64,000 bases of DNA. Origin: Marvania coccoides. Lineage: Eukaryota; Chlorophyta; Trebouxiophyceae; Chlorellales; Chlorellaceae. The notes under the pieces were generated by a model. It saw nothing but the letters and a program-made list of their open reading frames with translations, was not told the DNA's origin and made no database searches. Each line of letters starts with the position of its first letter. Position 1 is the stretch's first letter. The stretch covers positions 1,364,001 through 1,428,000 of the forward strand of contig OY978102.1 of assembly GCA_963854735.1 (NCBI GenBank), given 5' to 3'. Positions 1-11,893 of this stretch are shown here, one piece after another. The position numbers and the translations under genes were made by a program.

Positions 1-2220
1 GAGTGCCGTTGGTGCGACGAGAGTCAATCTTCATCCGCTTCTTCTTCTTAGATGGCGGCTGCATCATGTCCACTTCCCGATCCCCATTCTCCGAATCAGC
101 ATGCTGCTCTGTGTCCTCGTACACGTGCCGCCGTTTCACCACCAACAGATCATCGGCGTCGCTTTCCTCCTCTCCCTCGCTTTCTTCTGCAATTTCGTCC
201 TCTTCGCTGCCGCCCTCTTCGTCTTCTTCCTCCTCCAATCCTTCCTGCTGCAGGAGCTGTTGCTGCTTGGCCACGGCGTCGCCCCGAGAGGGCAGCGCCC
301 CGCCTGCTCCGCCACTGCCTGATTTTCTGAGGAACCGCAGTTTGGGCACCGTGGGGAGGCCCATGCTGAGCGCATACTCCGCGATGGGGAGCTTGGTCAC
401 GTCAAACACCGCGCGGTTGGGTTGCAGGAAGGTGGAACGGAGGTACGACGTCAGCGCCCGCTGGGCCGTCTCCTTCAGCTCCGCGTCCTTGGACAGCAGC
501 GCCTGCAGCGCAGGAGTGACCGCCTGCAGCTTGGCGGGGTTGTGCCGCAGCGACTTGATGGGAATCTTCGCCTCAGTCAGCGCCGCCACCATGGCATCTT
601 TTTCAGACGGCACCAGCAGCAGCAGGCTGTGTCCCGCGGAGGTGTACCGCGCGGTGCGTCCCACGCGGTGGATGTAGGCTGCCACGTCTTCAGGGCAGTC
701 CGCCTGTACTACCCAGTCCACCGACGGGAAATCCAACCCCCGGGCGGCAATGTCCGTAGCGAACAGCACCCCCGCTTTGGAGTCGCAAAACTGCTGGTAC
801 ACTGCCATGCGCTTGTACTGCGACATGCGGCCGTGCAGCGCGCGCAGCGGCACGCCAGGCCGCAGCCTGCGGAACGCCTCGTGCACAAACCGGACCTGCT
901 TGCAGGTGGAAAGAAATACGATGACGCGGTGCCGCAGGTGGGTGCGGATGAAGGACCACAGGATGTCCAGCTTGTCGGGCAGCGGACATTCCATGTAAGC
1001 CTGCTCCAGCCGCACCGGGGTTGGCGCTTCTGCCTCTTTGTGCACTTCCACGTACTCGGGGTCGTGCAGGCTGAGCCGCGCGAGTGCGCCCACGCTTTTG
1101 GTCTGCGTGGCGGAAAATAGCATGGTTTGTCGCGTGTGCGGCAGGTTTTCTACGATGGCGTTGAGCGATGCTGAGAACCCCATGTCTAGGATCCTGTCTG
1201 CCTCGTCCAGCACCAGGATCTGAAAATGAATTGAAAAAGAAAAGAAGCGAAGGGTTGAGTACTGAGAATCAAGGAAAACACGTAGATACCACCAACTCAC
1301 AGAACATAGGGGATGTTTGAAGGGGTCGGTAAGAAAGCAGAAAAAGTAGGCAATAAACAGCATGCACAGCAATGTGTCGTTTTATTGTATTTCCCTAGAG
1401 AGAGAAAATGATTCTTTTTCCGTGTTCTAAATAAGTTATTTCTTCTTTTTTCGCCTACCTGCAGCGATGAGGCATCAAAGCCCGGGGTCTCATCCATGTG
1501 CTGCAGCAGCCGCCCGGGGGTGGCCACCAGGATATTGATGCCCGCCACCCGCACCGCCTCCTCCTGCACGTTCTTTCCTCCTATCAGCAGCCCAGCGCTC
1601 ATTTCGTGGCGACCGCCAACCTTGCGCAGCTCCTCGAAGATCTGCAGCGCCAGCTCGCGGGTGGGTGAGATGATCAGCGCGCCCAAGCCATCCAGAGCGC
1701 CCCACTTCAGCCGGTACAAACGCTCCAGCACCTGCAAAATCACAATAATTCTGGGATAAAAAAAAAATACGACGAGCAAATCGGTTGAAAAATTCAAGTT
1801 AAAAAATCTGGGTTATAGCAAAAAAAAATCGGTAACTTGTGTCCACATAAAAAAACAAAAAAAAAAGCTCACAGGGATGAGGAAGGCCAAGGTTTTGCCA
1901 GAGCCGGTCTTGGCGGCGCCCAGGACGTCACGGTCACACAGCGCGTGGGGCAGGGCAGCGCGCTGGATGGCGGTCAGGGTAACAAACTTGTGGTCCTTGA
2001 GCGCGGCCTTGGTGTAGCCGGAGATGGGCAGGTCGTCAAACTTGCGAGCAGATGCAAATGTGGGGCGTTCTGGGTTGGTTATGGCCAGGGTGTTGCTGCC
2101 GCGTGGCGGAGCCTGATCCTCGAGAATTGCTTCAATTTCTTTGATCTCGTTATCCTCCGCCTGGGACCGTTTGGCGCGGCGGGCTTGAAAATGGCGAGGC
2201 GGCTTGCTGCTTTTCCCCAT
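1..2220 (-). CDS. DBP4: DEAD-box RNA helicase, DBP4/DDX10 type (3' end outside window)
   Basis: ATP-dependent RNA helicase of the nucleolar Dbp4/DDX10 group, which in yeast and animals releases U14 snoRNA during 18S rRNA maturation. Three visible exons on the minus strand: 2220-1873, 1731-1459 and 1219-<1, joined by in-frame GT-AG introns. Motifs in order: Q motif region near residues 70-95, Walker [10 protein letters not shown] (about 102-110), PTRELA (139), TPGR, DEAD (212), SAT (243), RGLD and HRVGRTAR. After the helicase core comes an acidic Glu/Asp/Ser stretch and a KKKKRMK basic run, as in the Dbp4 C-terminal extension. Start chosen at the first ATG before the Q motif. About 613 residues are visible; the reading frame is still open at base 1. 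Dbp4 rather than another DEAD subfamily is inferred from IGGKNVQEE and the tail. Confidence 0.92.
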
Positions 2221-2515
2221 TTTTCGGCAATCTGCTTATGCTTCCATATATTGATGGGTTTTTAAATATTATTGAAGGCTTCAAAAGTGCGAAATAATGC
2301 AGCGGGACGGGAGAAAATGCTATTTTTCATCATCGTGCTGTGCTTTGAATTAAGCCAACAGCGGCTAAATAGCGCCCTTCCGGAGCCATAATGCCATAAA
2401 TAAAATATAAATCTGTGTCTAGAAGCTAGAACACGAGCGCAACCAGCGAGGCACCGCATAATAAAGGAAATTTAATTAATAATCGTGAAATATAGTAAAT
2501 TTACCAGAACCAGCA

Positions 2516-2990
2516 ATGGAGCCGATGAAGCCGCTGAAGAGGCCTGAGGGGGCTAGCCTCACCATAGGAGACGCAGCGCTGCTGGGTGGTGGAATGCTGT
2601 GCGTTAGTGCAGCGGCGATGTTCTACCGCGCCAAACGCACGACGCCCTTCAAGCTCGCCTACTTCTTCTCATGGCCGCTGCTGGGAGGGGCGTGCATCCG
2701 GGTGTTTGGTCCTAACAGAGACGAAATGGAAAACGTAAGGGCGGCCCGCTGGTGCATTTTGGGTGGAAAATACGACGTGTTAGAAAGAATGGTCTCTCCA
2801 CACTGAATGAACGAACGTTTTATTCTTATTTCTCACATTTCAGGAGTTGCGGCAACGGGGGGTGGACTCGCAGCAGCTGCAGACCAGCAAGCAGCAGATG
2901 CAGCAGCAGATGGCAGCGCTCAAGCAGGCGGCAGAGGAGGGGAAAACGAACGACCAGTGGCCTGACAACTTGCAAAAGCCGAAATTGTAG
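2516..2990 (+). CDS. Small two-TM membrane protein, unknown
   Basis: Two exons, 2516-2734 and 2844-2990, joined by a GTAAGG...CAG intron in phase 0, giving 121 residues. Two hydrophobic segments (about residues 20-38 and 46-62) are followed by a polar, Gln-rich helical tail (QQLQTSKQQMQQQ) that could form a coiled coil. I do not recognise the family. The size and layout (two TMs near the N-terminus, short charged tail) would suit a small organelle-membrane subunit or assembly factor, but that is speculation. It is divergent from DBP4 (about 300 bp) and convergent with another small membrane-protein gene. Confidence 0.45.
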
Positions 2991-3097
2991 GTTTTTCTAT
3001 TTCATAATGCATTGAAATTTACAACGTGTACTACTTTGTGTACTTTTTTCATCATTGTAACATATCCAAAAAAATCGTTTTGGAAAATAGAGTCCCG

Positions 3098-3577
3098 TCA
3101 GCCCTTCACTGCGCCACCTGCGTGCCCTCCGCGGACGTTGGTGTCGGTGGTGGGAATGCCGGTAAAGTGGTCGCCTTTGGCGGGCGAGAAGGATTCCCCG
3201 TAGCGCGCCTTTTCGCCATGAGGCCCAAACTTTTCAACCGCCTCCCTACATTTAATTTTAAAAAGGCGAGAGCGACATCATGATGATGGTATACGGTATG
3301 CTGCCTAATAAATCAGCAGGAAATTCATGTTGAACTGAATATCAAATCAGAAGGAAAAAAATGACGTAGGGCATATGCAAAAATGACGTCTCCCACCGAA
3401 CCTTTGATTCTTCCTCTGCTCATTTTCGGTCCACCACCACCACCACAGCCCTACGCCAGCGACCAGACCCACCATCCCCACGCGGTACCACTGCATGCGC
3501 TTGGCCTTCTTCACCACCCCGCCAGCCCTATGCAACTCGTACGGCTTGCCGTCAAGGTCACCGGGAGCGCCTTGCAT
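3098..3577 (-). CDS. Small single-TM protein, unknown
   Basis: Two exons, 3577-3402 and 3245-3098, give 107 residues. The first ends in a tract with one TM helix and a run of five Trp (WYRVGMVGLVAGVGLWWWWW). The second encodes a Gly/Lys-rich soluble tail containing EAVEKFGPHGEKARYGES. The intron is inferred from frame continuity: donor GTTCGG is weak, acceptor is ATGTAG. A short N-terminal part, one TM and a charged tail resemble small mitochondrial inner-membrane proteins, but no family is recognised. Tail-to-tail with the previous gene, 107 bp apart. Confidence 0.45.
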
Positions 3578-3953
3578 TTTTCGTTTATTTTGTTTATGGT
3601 TTCGGGTCGAGCTGTGAAGTCGAAAGGAGGGAGACGCTGTGTTGGCGAGTCTGGAAGGGGGAAAGAGACTTCAATATATAGCCCAGTGGCAGGCAAATAC
3701 TTTGAATGATGCATTCAGAAAGTGAAAGCGAACTGTCAATACGATACATGATTTATTATTTAAGAATTAATTTAAAATGGTATTTACCTGAAAATGGAAG
3801 AACTGTGCAGTAATTTTGTATTTTCTGGCGGAAATTCAAGCTCTGTTTGCCTCACAGCCGTTAATCTCGGGAGGTAAATGTTTTAAGTAGAATGAGAACA
3901 CGGCATCCAAAGCAATACCCGTGAAAAGAATGGGCAAAATAGCCACCTTCCCC
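3578..3953. other. Intergenic, 376 bp
   Basis: Lies between the start of the small single-TM gene and the 3' end of recX. AT-rich; I see no coding exon or RNA gene. Presumably holds the upstream region of the small gene. Confidence 0.6.
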
Positions 3954-4913
3954 TCAGCTCCCCCCCCTGCTTTCTTCTTCTTGCCGTTCTTCCTCAACCT
4001 TGAGCCGCCTTATCACGTGAGAAACAACTTCCCAAGGGTGCCCTCTCCGCGTCAACCATCCCACTAACCGCCGCTGCCGCGCCTCCGCAGACAGACCCTT
4101 CGTCAGCTCGAATTGGCGCCGGGCGGCCTGCAACAGCGCCCCCTCTGGCGCCACCAACGGCCCAAAATCAGCCTCTTCCAGCTCTTCATCGATGAAGCGC
4201 CGCATTTGGAGCCCATCTGATCCAAAGACCGACTCGAGTGCTTCGCGGGAAAGCTCTGGCGAGACTCCCCTCCTCGTCAACTCCTGAAAAATGAGCAATT
4301 TTAAATAAAATTGCACGAAATCTGCCGTTTTTTTTTATGAAATTGTGATTTATTATCTTACAGATTTGATTCGCGATGGCGCCCACTTGGCCTGCCTCCA
4401 TTTCGACCTCGTAAAGACGTCTGCAAACTCTGCATCGCTCTGCAGGCCAACCTCCTCTAAACGATTTAACGCGGGCCGGATGGCGGCCTCGGGGTACTCC
4501 CACTCCTCCAGCTTTGTCTGCAGCTCTTTTCTAGAGTGGGAGCGCTGCGAGAGGAGGCGCAGGGCGGCCCCTTTGGTCTTCTCAACGGTGGCAGCAAATT
4601 GTCTGCAAAGGAGGGATTGACAATAGTTGTGGGGGTCCAGTTACCCGTGAACTGAAACAGAAAATAGTGCAACGATGCATAGATCTTACCGCCGTTCGTC
4701 TGCGCTCTGCTCTGCAGTTTGAGAGTTGTCGCTGCCGTTTGCCGAAACGGCGAAAGAGGCTGAACAAGGCTGCAGCGGCCATCTGCTGGATCTCAGGAGA
4801 CTAAACGCATTGTAATTGATGCTCAGTAATCGCAAAACGACATTCCTAGACCTCTGCATTCCAGTTTGAGGTTGTAATTTTGTAAATTGAGATGTGTTTG
4901 AAAGGCTAGGCAT
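3954..4913 (-). CDS. recX: RecX family protein, probably organelle-targeted
   Basis: RecX is the bacterial modulator of RecA. Land plants and algae have nuclear-encoded copies sent to plastids or mitochondria. Three exons, 4913-4690, 4602-4362 and 4283-3954, splice in frame to 264 residues. Residues about 1-70 are Ser/Arg/Asn-rich with few acidic residues until late, which fits a transit peptide. Then come the repeated RecX three-helix units: AALRLLSQRSHSRKEL, then EEVGLQSDAEFADVF with RSKWRQAKWAPSRIKSEL, then ELTRRGVSPEL and WLTRRGHPWEVVSHVI. An internal Met at residue 19 is an alternative start. Its 5' end is divergent from the phospholipase gene (272 bp apart). Family call is firm; targeting is inferred. 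Confidence 0.85.
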
Positions 4914-5185
4914 AGTCGTGCAGCACCTGCTCGGTGTTTTCGATGATTAAAATAAATGAACATATGGCATTAACAGCTGCAGGAGACGACAAAATTGGCT
5001 TCCGACGTGGCACAACCCGAGGGCGCGATGCAAGGACGCTTCGATCTCTCGTTTCGAAAGCGCATTGTCGATTTTATAGTTTGTGAACGAGCGACCCATG
5101 ATCTGGGATGGCGGGCTTACTGAGTCCTCGCGCACAACGTGCGCTGCTCGATTTTTTGTGGCCTTCCAACCAATATCGGAGAAAA
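4914..5185. promoter_or_regulatory. Shared divergent upstream region, recX / NTE
   Basis: 272 bp between two genes transcribed away from each other, so both promoters must lie here or overlap the 5' ends. No recognisable TATA box or other named element was found. Confidence 0.35.
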
Positions 5186-5610
5186 ATGAGGGTCATTATT
5201 GGCATTCTGGGTCTGCTAGGACTCGTAGAAAGTGCGTGATTCAAAAAGCAACGCCTCGGCATCAGGAAATCTCTGGTCATTTCATTTTGTCCCGCCTCCC
5301 AACGCCACTGCCCTTTCCCTTTCTCTGCAGGCCGAAGAAGAGTGGTGACGCGGCTGCTGCGGGCTCTGAAGCGTGGGATCACTGCAGCTATTGCCAGCTA
5401 CATTGAGGAGGTAAATAAAATGCTTCGTGGACACCTTTTTATGTATTCTCTGCGTGGCGGTGCACCTCATTCAATAGTGGTTTCCCTGCTGCAGCGTGGC
5501 GGCATGAAGCTGTTTACACTAGGTAATTTCTACAAGAACGTGGGAATCATCCTCATAGCCTCTTGTCATTGTGGATTTTTTCTGTTCCTAAACACACATA
5601 CAAATACGAA

Positions 5611-5642
<32 letters not shown>

Positions 5643-8600
5643 ATAATTAAAATGCAGACGATGAAATTCCAGCGCCGCTGCCCGAATCACTGCTGCACCC
5701 TGGACAGCAGCCCACCCGCTCCCCTGAAAGCCTGCTGTCCCCCACACAACCAGAGCCTACCTCTCCCGATGCTACTGATGGTGCTGCTTTTTTGAATGAA
5801 GTGGGCGGTGGCTCTGCCTCCTCTTCAGCTGCCGCTGCTGCCTCCCTCATCGACCGGCTGCTCACCTCGGCCAAGCTGTTCTCCTGCATGGACCTAGACG
5901 AGTCGCGCAGGCTGTACGCTCGATGCCCCGTGGTGCTGCTGCAGCCCTCTCAGCGCAAGTTTTTAAAATAAGGCCCCATTTTTTTCATGGTCCAATGTTA
6001 CACCTAATGCATTTAATCTTGTGTCCATCTGATTTATGCAGATCTCTTTTCTGCGGGGGACCCCAGCGATGCAGGCGTATTCATCGTGGCTGGCGGCCGC
6101 CTTGGCCTGTACTGGGAGCACCAGAACCACCAACATCACTCAAGAACCTCGAACGATGCAGCAGCTGGGGCAGCAGATCCAACGCTAGGCGGAGGAGGAG
6201 GTGGGGGTTTAGGGACAATTGCCCATGTGCACCTGATTGCTACCCTTGGTTTCGGGCAATCAGTGGGAGATGTGGATATGCTAGACGGCATGCCTAGGAC
6301 GCTGTCGTGCAGGGCCATGGGCGAGGGGTGCCGCCTGATCCAGGTATCGAGAGAGCTGTTTCTGAAAACCGCAGCGGAGTCGCCGCGCGTGCTGCAGCTG
6401 TTCCTGCAAATGGCGAGTTGAAAAGTTTTCTTGTTTTTTTCAATAAGCAGCTTTTATTCATTGTGTCATCTCCGCTGCATTGGTACTATCCGGGATTTCT
6501 AATTCTGTCGTATTGTTACTTTCTTTTCTACTTTCTTTTTCTTGCCAGTCGATTGCGCGGCTGTGGCGTGTAGCCAGCTTCACCCTTCGAGACTTCCTGC
6601 AGCTGCCGCTGGAGCATGCCCCCGCCATAGCCAGACCCCTCACCGAGGCCCAAGCCATCACGCTGGCAGAAGCAGCGCTGCAGCAGCCAGGCCAGCGAGA
6701 AAATATCCTCTCAGCTGCCGCAGCAACATACTTCAACGGGACAGCCTCGCTGTCCCCTCCAGCCTCGCCCAAGGGCGTGGTTGCGCCTCTCAAGGCCCTC
6801 TCAGCGATCTTAAGCGAGACCAGCGAGTCTTCTCCGCCTCCCTCCGCCACAACTAATAAATTGGCAGCAGCGGCAGCGGTGCGGCCGTCTTCCCCGCTGG
6901 CAATGCTCATGCAGCCGCTGCGCGGCATTCTGCGCAGCTCCAACTGGCGGTCCGCCGCCCCCGATGAGCCTGGCACCCCCAGGTCTTTGAAGTCGCAGCG
7001 GAGAGTGAGCTTCAGTGACGTCAATCAGCTGCACAGGGTTCTCAGTGGCGCTGCCCTGGCTGCTGCTCCCGTGCAGGCTCCTGGGGAGGTTGGAAGGAAT
7101 GGAGGGGCTGCTGCGCCTGTGTTTCCCTTGAAGGTGCAGACCAGCCAAGCCAGCATCACCGATGGATGGGATGTGGTGAGTTTTTAAAGTCTATCATTAT
7201 TTCTTTTTATGACGAAGTAAACACAATGAATACAACAACAACAACACCAATACTACTACTAATAATGATAATAATAGGATAATTTCGAGTGCTAATACCA
7301 TTTTTATTACAAAATAACTTTAACCTGCCTCTATCTCTTAGGTCTCGCCTGACGACAGTGGCATTGCTGCAGCCACGCTGGAGCTGCTGAAGGGAGGGCT
7401 GGCGGCAGATGTCTTGGGCGGAAGAGACACCTTTGGAAGCTGCCCCACGATGTCTTTGGACCCAGGGGAGGTGCTGAACGAGGCGGACGAAAGTTTGCGG
7501 GGATTCTTCATTCTGTTGGAGGGCTGTTTGTTGGTGGAGCGGGCGGTGGCAGGAAAGAGAAGAACGGAGATGGCAATGGTGGTGCCAGGCAGCGTGGTGC
7601 ACGGTAAGCACACAAAGAACACTTCAGGTTGTCTCAAGGGCCTCTTAAGGAAGGAATTTACTTATTTTTTCCCTTCAGGTGGGGCCTTCTTGACGGGCAC
7701 CAAGGCGCACTGCAGGGCGTGGGCAGCGGGCAAAGAGCGCTGCCTGCTGGCTGCTGTGGGTCAAGCGGATCTGGATGCTTTGGTGGCCAGGGCTGAGGAA
7801 ACGGCAGCTTCGGGAGAAGAGGTCGAGTATGACAGCGACGCGAGCATGCACAGCGCATTTGACGAAGAAGACGGCAGCAGCAGGCCAGGGAGGTGAGAAT
7901 TTATAAATTATTGACACTCATATTTCAAACCATTTATTTTTCTTTTTTTTCCGTTCACCGCTGCAGCTCGCTGAGCCTGGCCAGCATGGTCAGCGCACGC
8001 AGCGCCCTCTCCGAGTCTCCCCCTGAGCCCACCCCCGGCGCGGTTGTAGCTGAGCTGCTTCTCACCGCTGCCCGTGCCCTGGGCCCCACCATTCGGCAGT
8101 TCATCTCGCTAGGGCTGAGCCGGGAGTGGATGCGCGCGGGGGATGTTGTGTATCGGTATGCCACGCTCTCTTTCGCCGTTTCTTGGTGTTTTGTCGTATT
8201 TTTGGGTCATCCCACCATTTACCACATTTATTTCAACCAATGTGCTCATTCCCACCCCCTTTTCTTCGGTTTACAGGGAGGGAGACCCCGCTGAGGCGCT
8301 CTACATTGTGATATCTGGACGGGCGAGGCTGCTGCACTCGGGGGGGGAAGGGTCGAGGTAAGTACCACGCACGCTTGATAAACGGCAGTCAAAAGTGCAG
8401 TCCATTTTATATTTTTATCCTGGTGTTTTCCTCGGGTTTGTATTCTCATTTGTGGAATTATTAATAATTGCACGTCTTTTCTTTTCTATTAGTAATACAA
8501 TCGGCTCGAGTGTTTTATAAATTAACATTGAAATAGGTCCCTCTTACTTCACCCCCCTTTTCCATAGGGGCAATTTATTGCCCCTTCCGTCCTCTTTGGT

Positions 8601-11600
8601 TTTGTTTTTTTGTTTTTTTGTTTTTTGTTTTTTTTTACTCGATGTATTTTGTTGTACTACTACTACAGGCGGATCGTGGTTGACGACGAAGTGGGCAGAG
8701 GTGCCTCCATGGGCGCAGTGTGGACCCTGAGCGGCGGCATTCACGACACAACCTGTCTCTGCGTTCGCGACGTTGAAGCTGTGCGCATGAGCAAAGCGTC
8801 CTTCGAGATGATCGCGGCATCGCGGCCCAAGGCGGCGGCGAGGGTGCTGCAGGGCATGGCCATGCGACTAGCCGCTGCAGGGGCCTCCCGCCGGGCAGCC
8901 TCAATGTCAACTTCGACAACGACCTCCGGAGTGACCTACTCTTCTTCTTCCTCCTCCTCTTCTGCTGCTTTGGGGGGTACTGCGAGGGCGGCGGCGGCGG
9001 TGGGTGGCAGCGCAGGCACGATTGCCACCATCGCGGTGCTGCCAGCTGGAGAGCCGCTGGGAGGCAGCAGCGCCAGCGCGCAGGACGCTGTCACCAAGCT
9101 GGCGCGCGCGCTGCGGACCACGCTGGAGTCTACCTACGGCCCCACCTTGCGTAAGCATTCGTTTTTGTATTATTTTACCCTTCCTCTTCAACCTATCATC
9201 TACAAATACGGCAATGATCTCCAATTTAATTATTTGTAATTGTTTATTTATTCCCTCGCATCCTCCTTCCGCAGTCGTGGACCGCCACGCCGTGCAGCTG
9301 ACCTTCCGCTCCGACGCCAACCGACTGGACGTCCCCTTCTTCCGCGCCAAGGTCACCACCTGGCTGTCTCAAAATGAAGAGGACTGCCGTTTCATCATCC
9401 TGCAGGGCGATTGCAGCGACCCAGCGTGGTCTTCCATATGTGCAGACCAGGCAGACTGCGTGCTGCTAGTGGCGAACTTGGCAGGGGAGGTGGCCCCGCA
9501 GGTGTCTGTCGCTGAAGAGGAGGGCGTGTGGAGGGGGGTGCGGCGGGCGGGGGCCCTTACTCGCAGCGCAGTGGCCGTCTCCGCGAGCACGCCAAAAACA
9601 AGCACACGTGCTGCTACTAACGCTTCTTTTACCTCCCCTTCTTCCTCATCCGTCCCTGCTTCTTCCTCCGCTGCCTCGCCATCAACCCCCGCTGCCGTTG
9701 CCTCATTCTGGGGCTCAGGCGCGTTCCCAGAGGGCATGGTGCCCCCCGCTGCCCTGGAAACATCCCAGTCCCCCGCCGCCCTGCTGCGCCGAGTCGAGCT
9801 GGTGCTGCTGCACCCTCACTCTGGGGTGGCACCTGCCGGCACCGCTGCTTGGCTAGATGCCCGTCCCCTGTTGACGCGGCACCACCACGTGCGGTTGGCT
9901 CGCCCAGGGGACGTCGCACGGCTGGGGCGGTGGATGGCCGGCGCAGCGGTGGGGGTGGTGCTGAGCGGCGGCGGCAGCAGGGGGTTGGCGCACCTGGGTG
10001 TGCTGCGTGCGCTGTGCGATGCCGGAGTTCCCATAGATGTGGTGGGGGGCACCAGCCAGGGCGCGTTCATGGCGGGACTGTTTGCGCAAGACGCGGGGTG
10101 GGCGACGATGCAGGCCAAGGTGCGGAAGTACGCTGCGGAGATGGGGTCAGTGCGCCGGCTGATTGGAGACCTGACGCTCCCCCTGCTGAGCGTGTTTTCT
10201 GGGGCTGGGTTCGATTCGGTGGTGCGAGAGGCCTTCCAGCAGCCGCAGCAGTCTGGCGGGAGCTGCGGCGCCCAAAAGGGGGTCAAAGAGCGGCGCAGTG
10301 CAACGCAGGCGGCGGCGGCAGCGCAGCGCATCGAGGACCTCTGGCTGCGTTTTTTCTGCGTGACCACTGACCTGACCACGGGAGCGCCGTCAGTGCACCA
10401 GCGTGGGGTGCTATGGCGCGCTGTGCGTGCTTCGATGACGATTGTGGGGCTGGTGCCGCCTGTGGTGGATGAGCGGGGCCATCTTCTGTGCGACGGCGGG
10501 TACAGCGACAACCTGCCGGTGGGGATCATGCGCTCGCTGGGGGTGGGCACGGTGCTGGTGGTAAGTTTTACATCTTTAGTTTACTCTTCAGACATGCTTA
10601 TAAAAGAAAGACACATTTGAAACCCCGGAAAATGTCTTACTAAAAAAATCCAGTTTTCTTTTTGGTTTACTAATTTTATTGCGTATGTTTCACTTAGGTG
10701 GACGTTGAGGACCGCGACCAGTCTGCGTGGCACAATTTGACGCCCACAGACGGCGGAGTGAGTGGTTGGCAGCTTCTTTGGGACAGGCTCTGCCCGGTGC
10801 CTGCCTGGCGTTTTGGCATACGCGTGCCTGGCCATGCGCAGCTCATCAACGCGCTGACGTGGATGGCGCACTTGCAGAAGTGAGTAGAAATGAGAACGAC
10901 GAGAGGACGATGAAATCAACAGCCCTGCATGCCTCTTCGCTCTCGCTTTGCATGCTGCGTGGCCACATAAATTGCGCGATGAACGTCGCTCTCTTTGTTG
11001 GAGAGTGTCCTGAGAAGATGCATGGCAGCAGGTGGACAGCGGAACGTTGACGTGCTTCCTGAATTAGAATTATTACCCTGTGTTATTTTTGCTTTATTCT
11101 GCAGCCTGGCCCGTCTCGCGAAGGAAGGCCACCAGATTGACCTGTACCTGCGCCCTCCGGTCACCCAGTACCGCCTGCTGGACTACCGCCTCATGGACCG
11201 CATCGTCAAAGAGGCGCAGCGCTACGCATTCGTGGCTGTGGCCGACTGGCAGCGGTCGCACGGCAGGAGAATCCCCAGAGAGGCGGCGATGCTTAGGTTT
11301 CTTACGGCTGCTGTTAGGGAGAAAGGCGGGGGTGTGGGAGGCATGGCGACTGCTCATAGGCGGTGCGCCAGCGTCCTTTGCATGTCGCAGCTGCAGGCCA
11401 AGCAGGCGGGGGAGTTCGAGGTCGAGGAGGAAGAGGACAGCAGCGATGGCGCTGGCAGCGAGAAGTGAGAGGCAGAGTAATAATTATTGCCAGATTGAGT
11501 GGTTGAATGCATTTTAGATTAACCGTTTTTTTTTTCTTTTTTTTTTCTTTCAGGCTGCTGCCGCCGCTGGAGCTGCTGCAGCGGGCGGCCACGGCACTGC

Positions 11601-11893
11601 CTGATTTCCAGCCGCCCACCCACGCCATGGGATCGCTTTTTTCGCAGCGCAAAACCAAAGAAAGCGCGGCAAAACTGCCGTCGCTGCCGCCACTGCCAGC
11701 TCGCCTTGCTGAGGAGGCTGCGGAGCAGCCTGAGCTGCCGGCCAAAATTTTTTCGCCGCCTCAAGAAGCAGTGGTGGAGGAAGCTGCGCCGGCCGGCGGC
11801 TCTGCTCCAGAAGCAGCGGCTGAGGACGACCAATTCAAATACTTGGAGGACATTCACATTGAATTTGACCCTGACGACCTTCCCTTCGCATGA
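5186..11893 (+). CDS. NTE: Neuropathy target esterase-type lysophospholipase (CNB + patatin)
   Basis: Predicted ER-membrane phospholipase/lysophospholipase of the NTE (PNPLA6/7, yeast NTE1) class, hydrolysing phosphatidylcholine or lysophosphatidylcholine. Fifteen exons: 5186-5231, 5331-5410, 5495-5522, 5658-5954, 6042-6412, 6549-7175, 7342-7603, 7679-7892, 7967-8155, 8277-8357, 8669-9150, 9275-10560, 10698-10879, 11105-11464, 11554-11893. All phases agree, giving 1,614 residues, longer than the animal enzyme because of Ser/Ala-rich inserts. An N-terminal hydrophobic segment (VIIGILGLLGLV) precedes three cyclic-nucleotide-binding-like domains (cores LFSAGDPSDAGVFIVAGG, GFFILLEG and REGDPAEALYIVISG). 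The patatin domain has the oxyanion loop GGGSRGLAHLG, nucleophile motif GTSQG and catalytic Asp in CDGGYSDNLPV. Introns 4 and 5 only fit the frame if they start GCAAGT and GCGAGT (GC-AG type). The acidic C-terminus is unassigned. Confidence 0.92.
5611..5640. repeat. A-tract plus (AT)n microsatellite in NTE intron 3
   Basis: An A-run runs into about ten AT dinucleotides within the intron between exons 3 and 4 of the NTE-type gene. Likely length-polymorphic; no function inferred. Confidence 0.8.

Noticed and set aside
3..677. 224-residue plus-strand open frame
   Set aside because: Antisense to the Asp/Glu/Ser-rich tail of the DBP4 gene; Ser-rich composition is the mirror of that coding strand.
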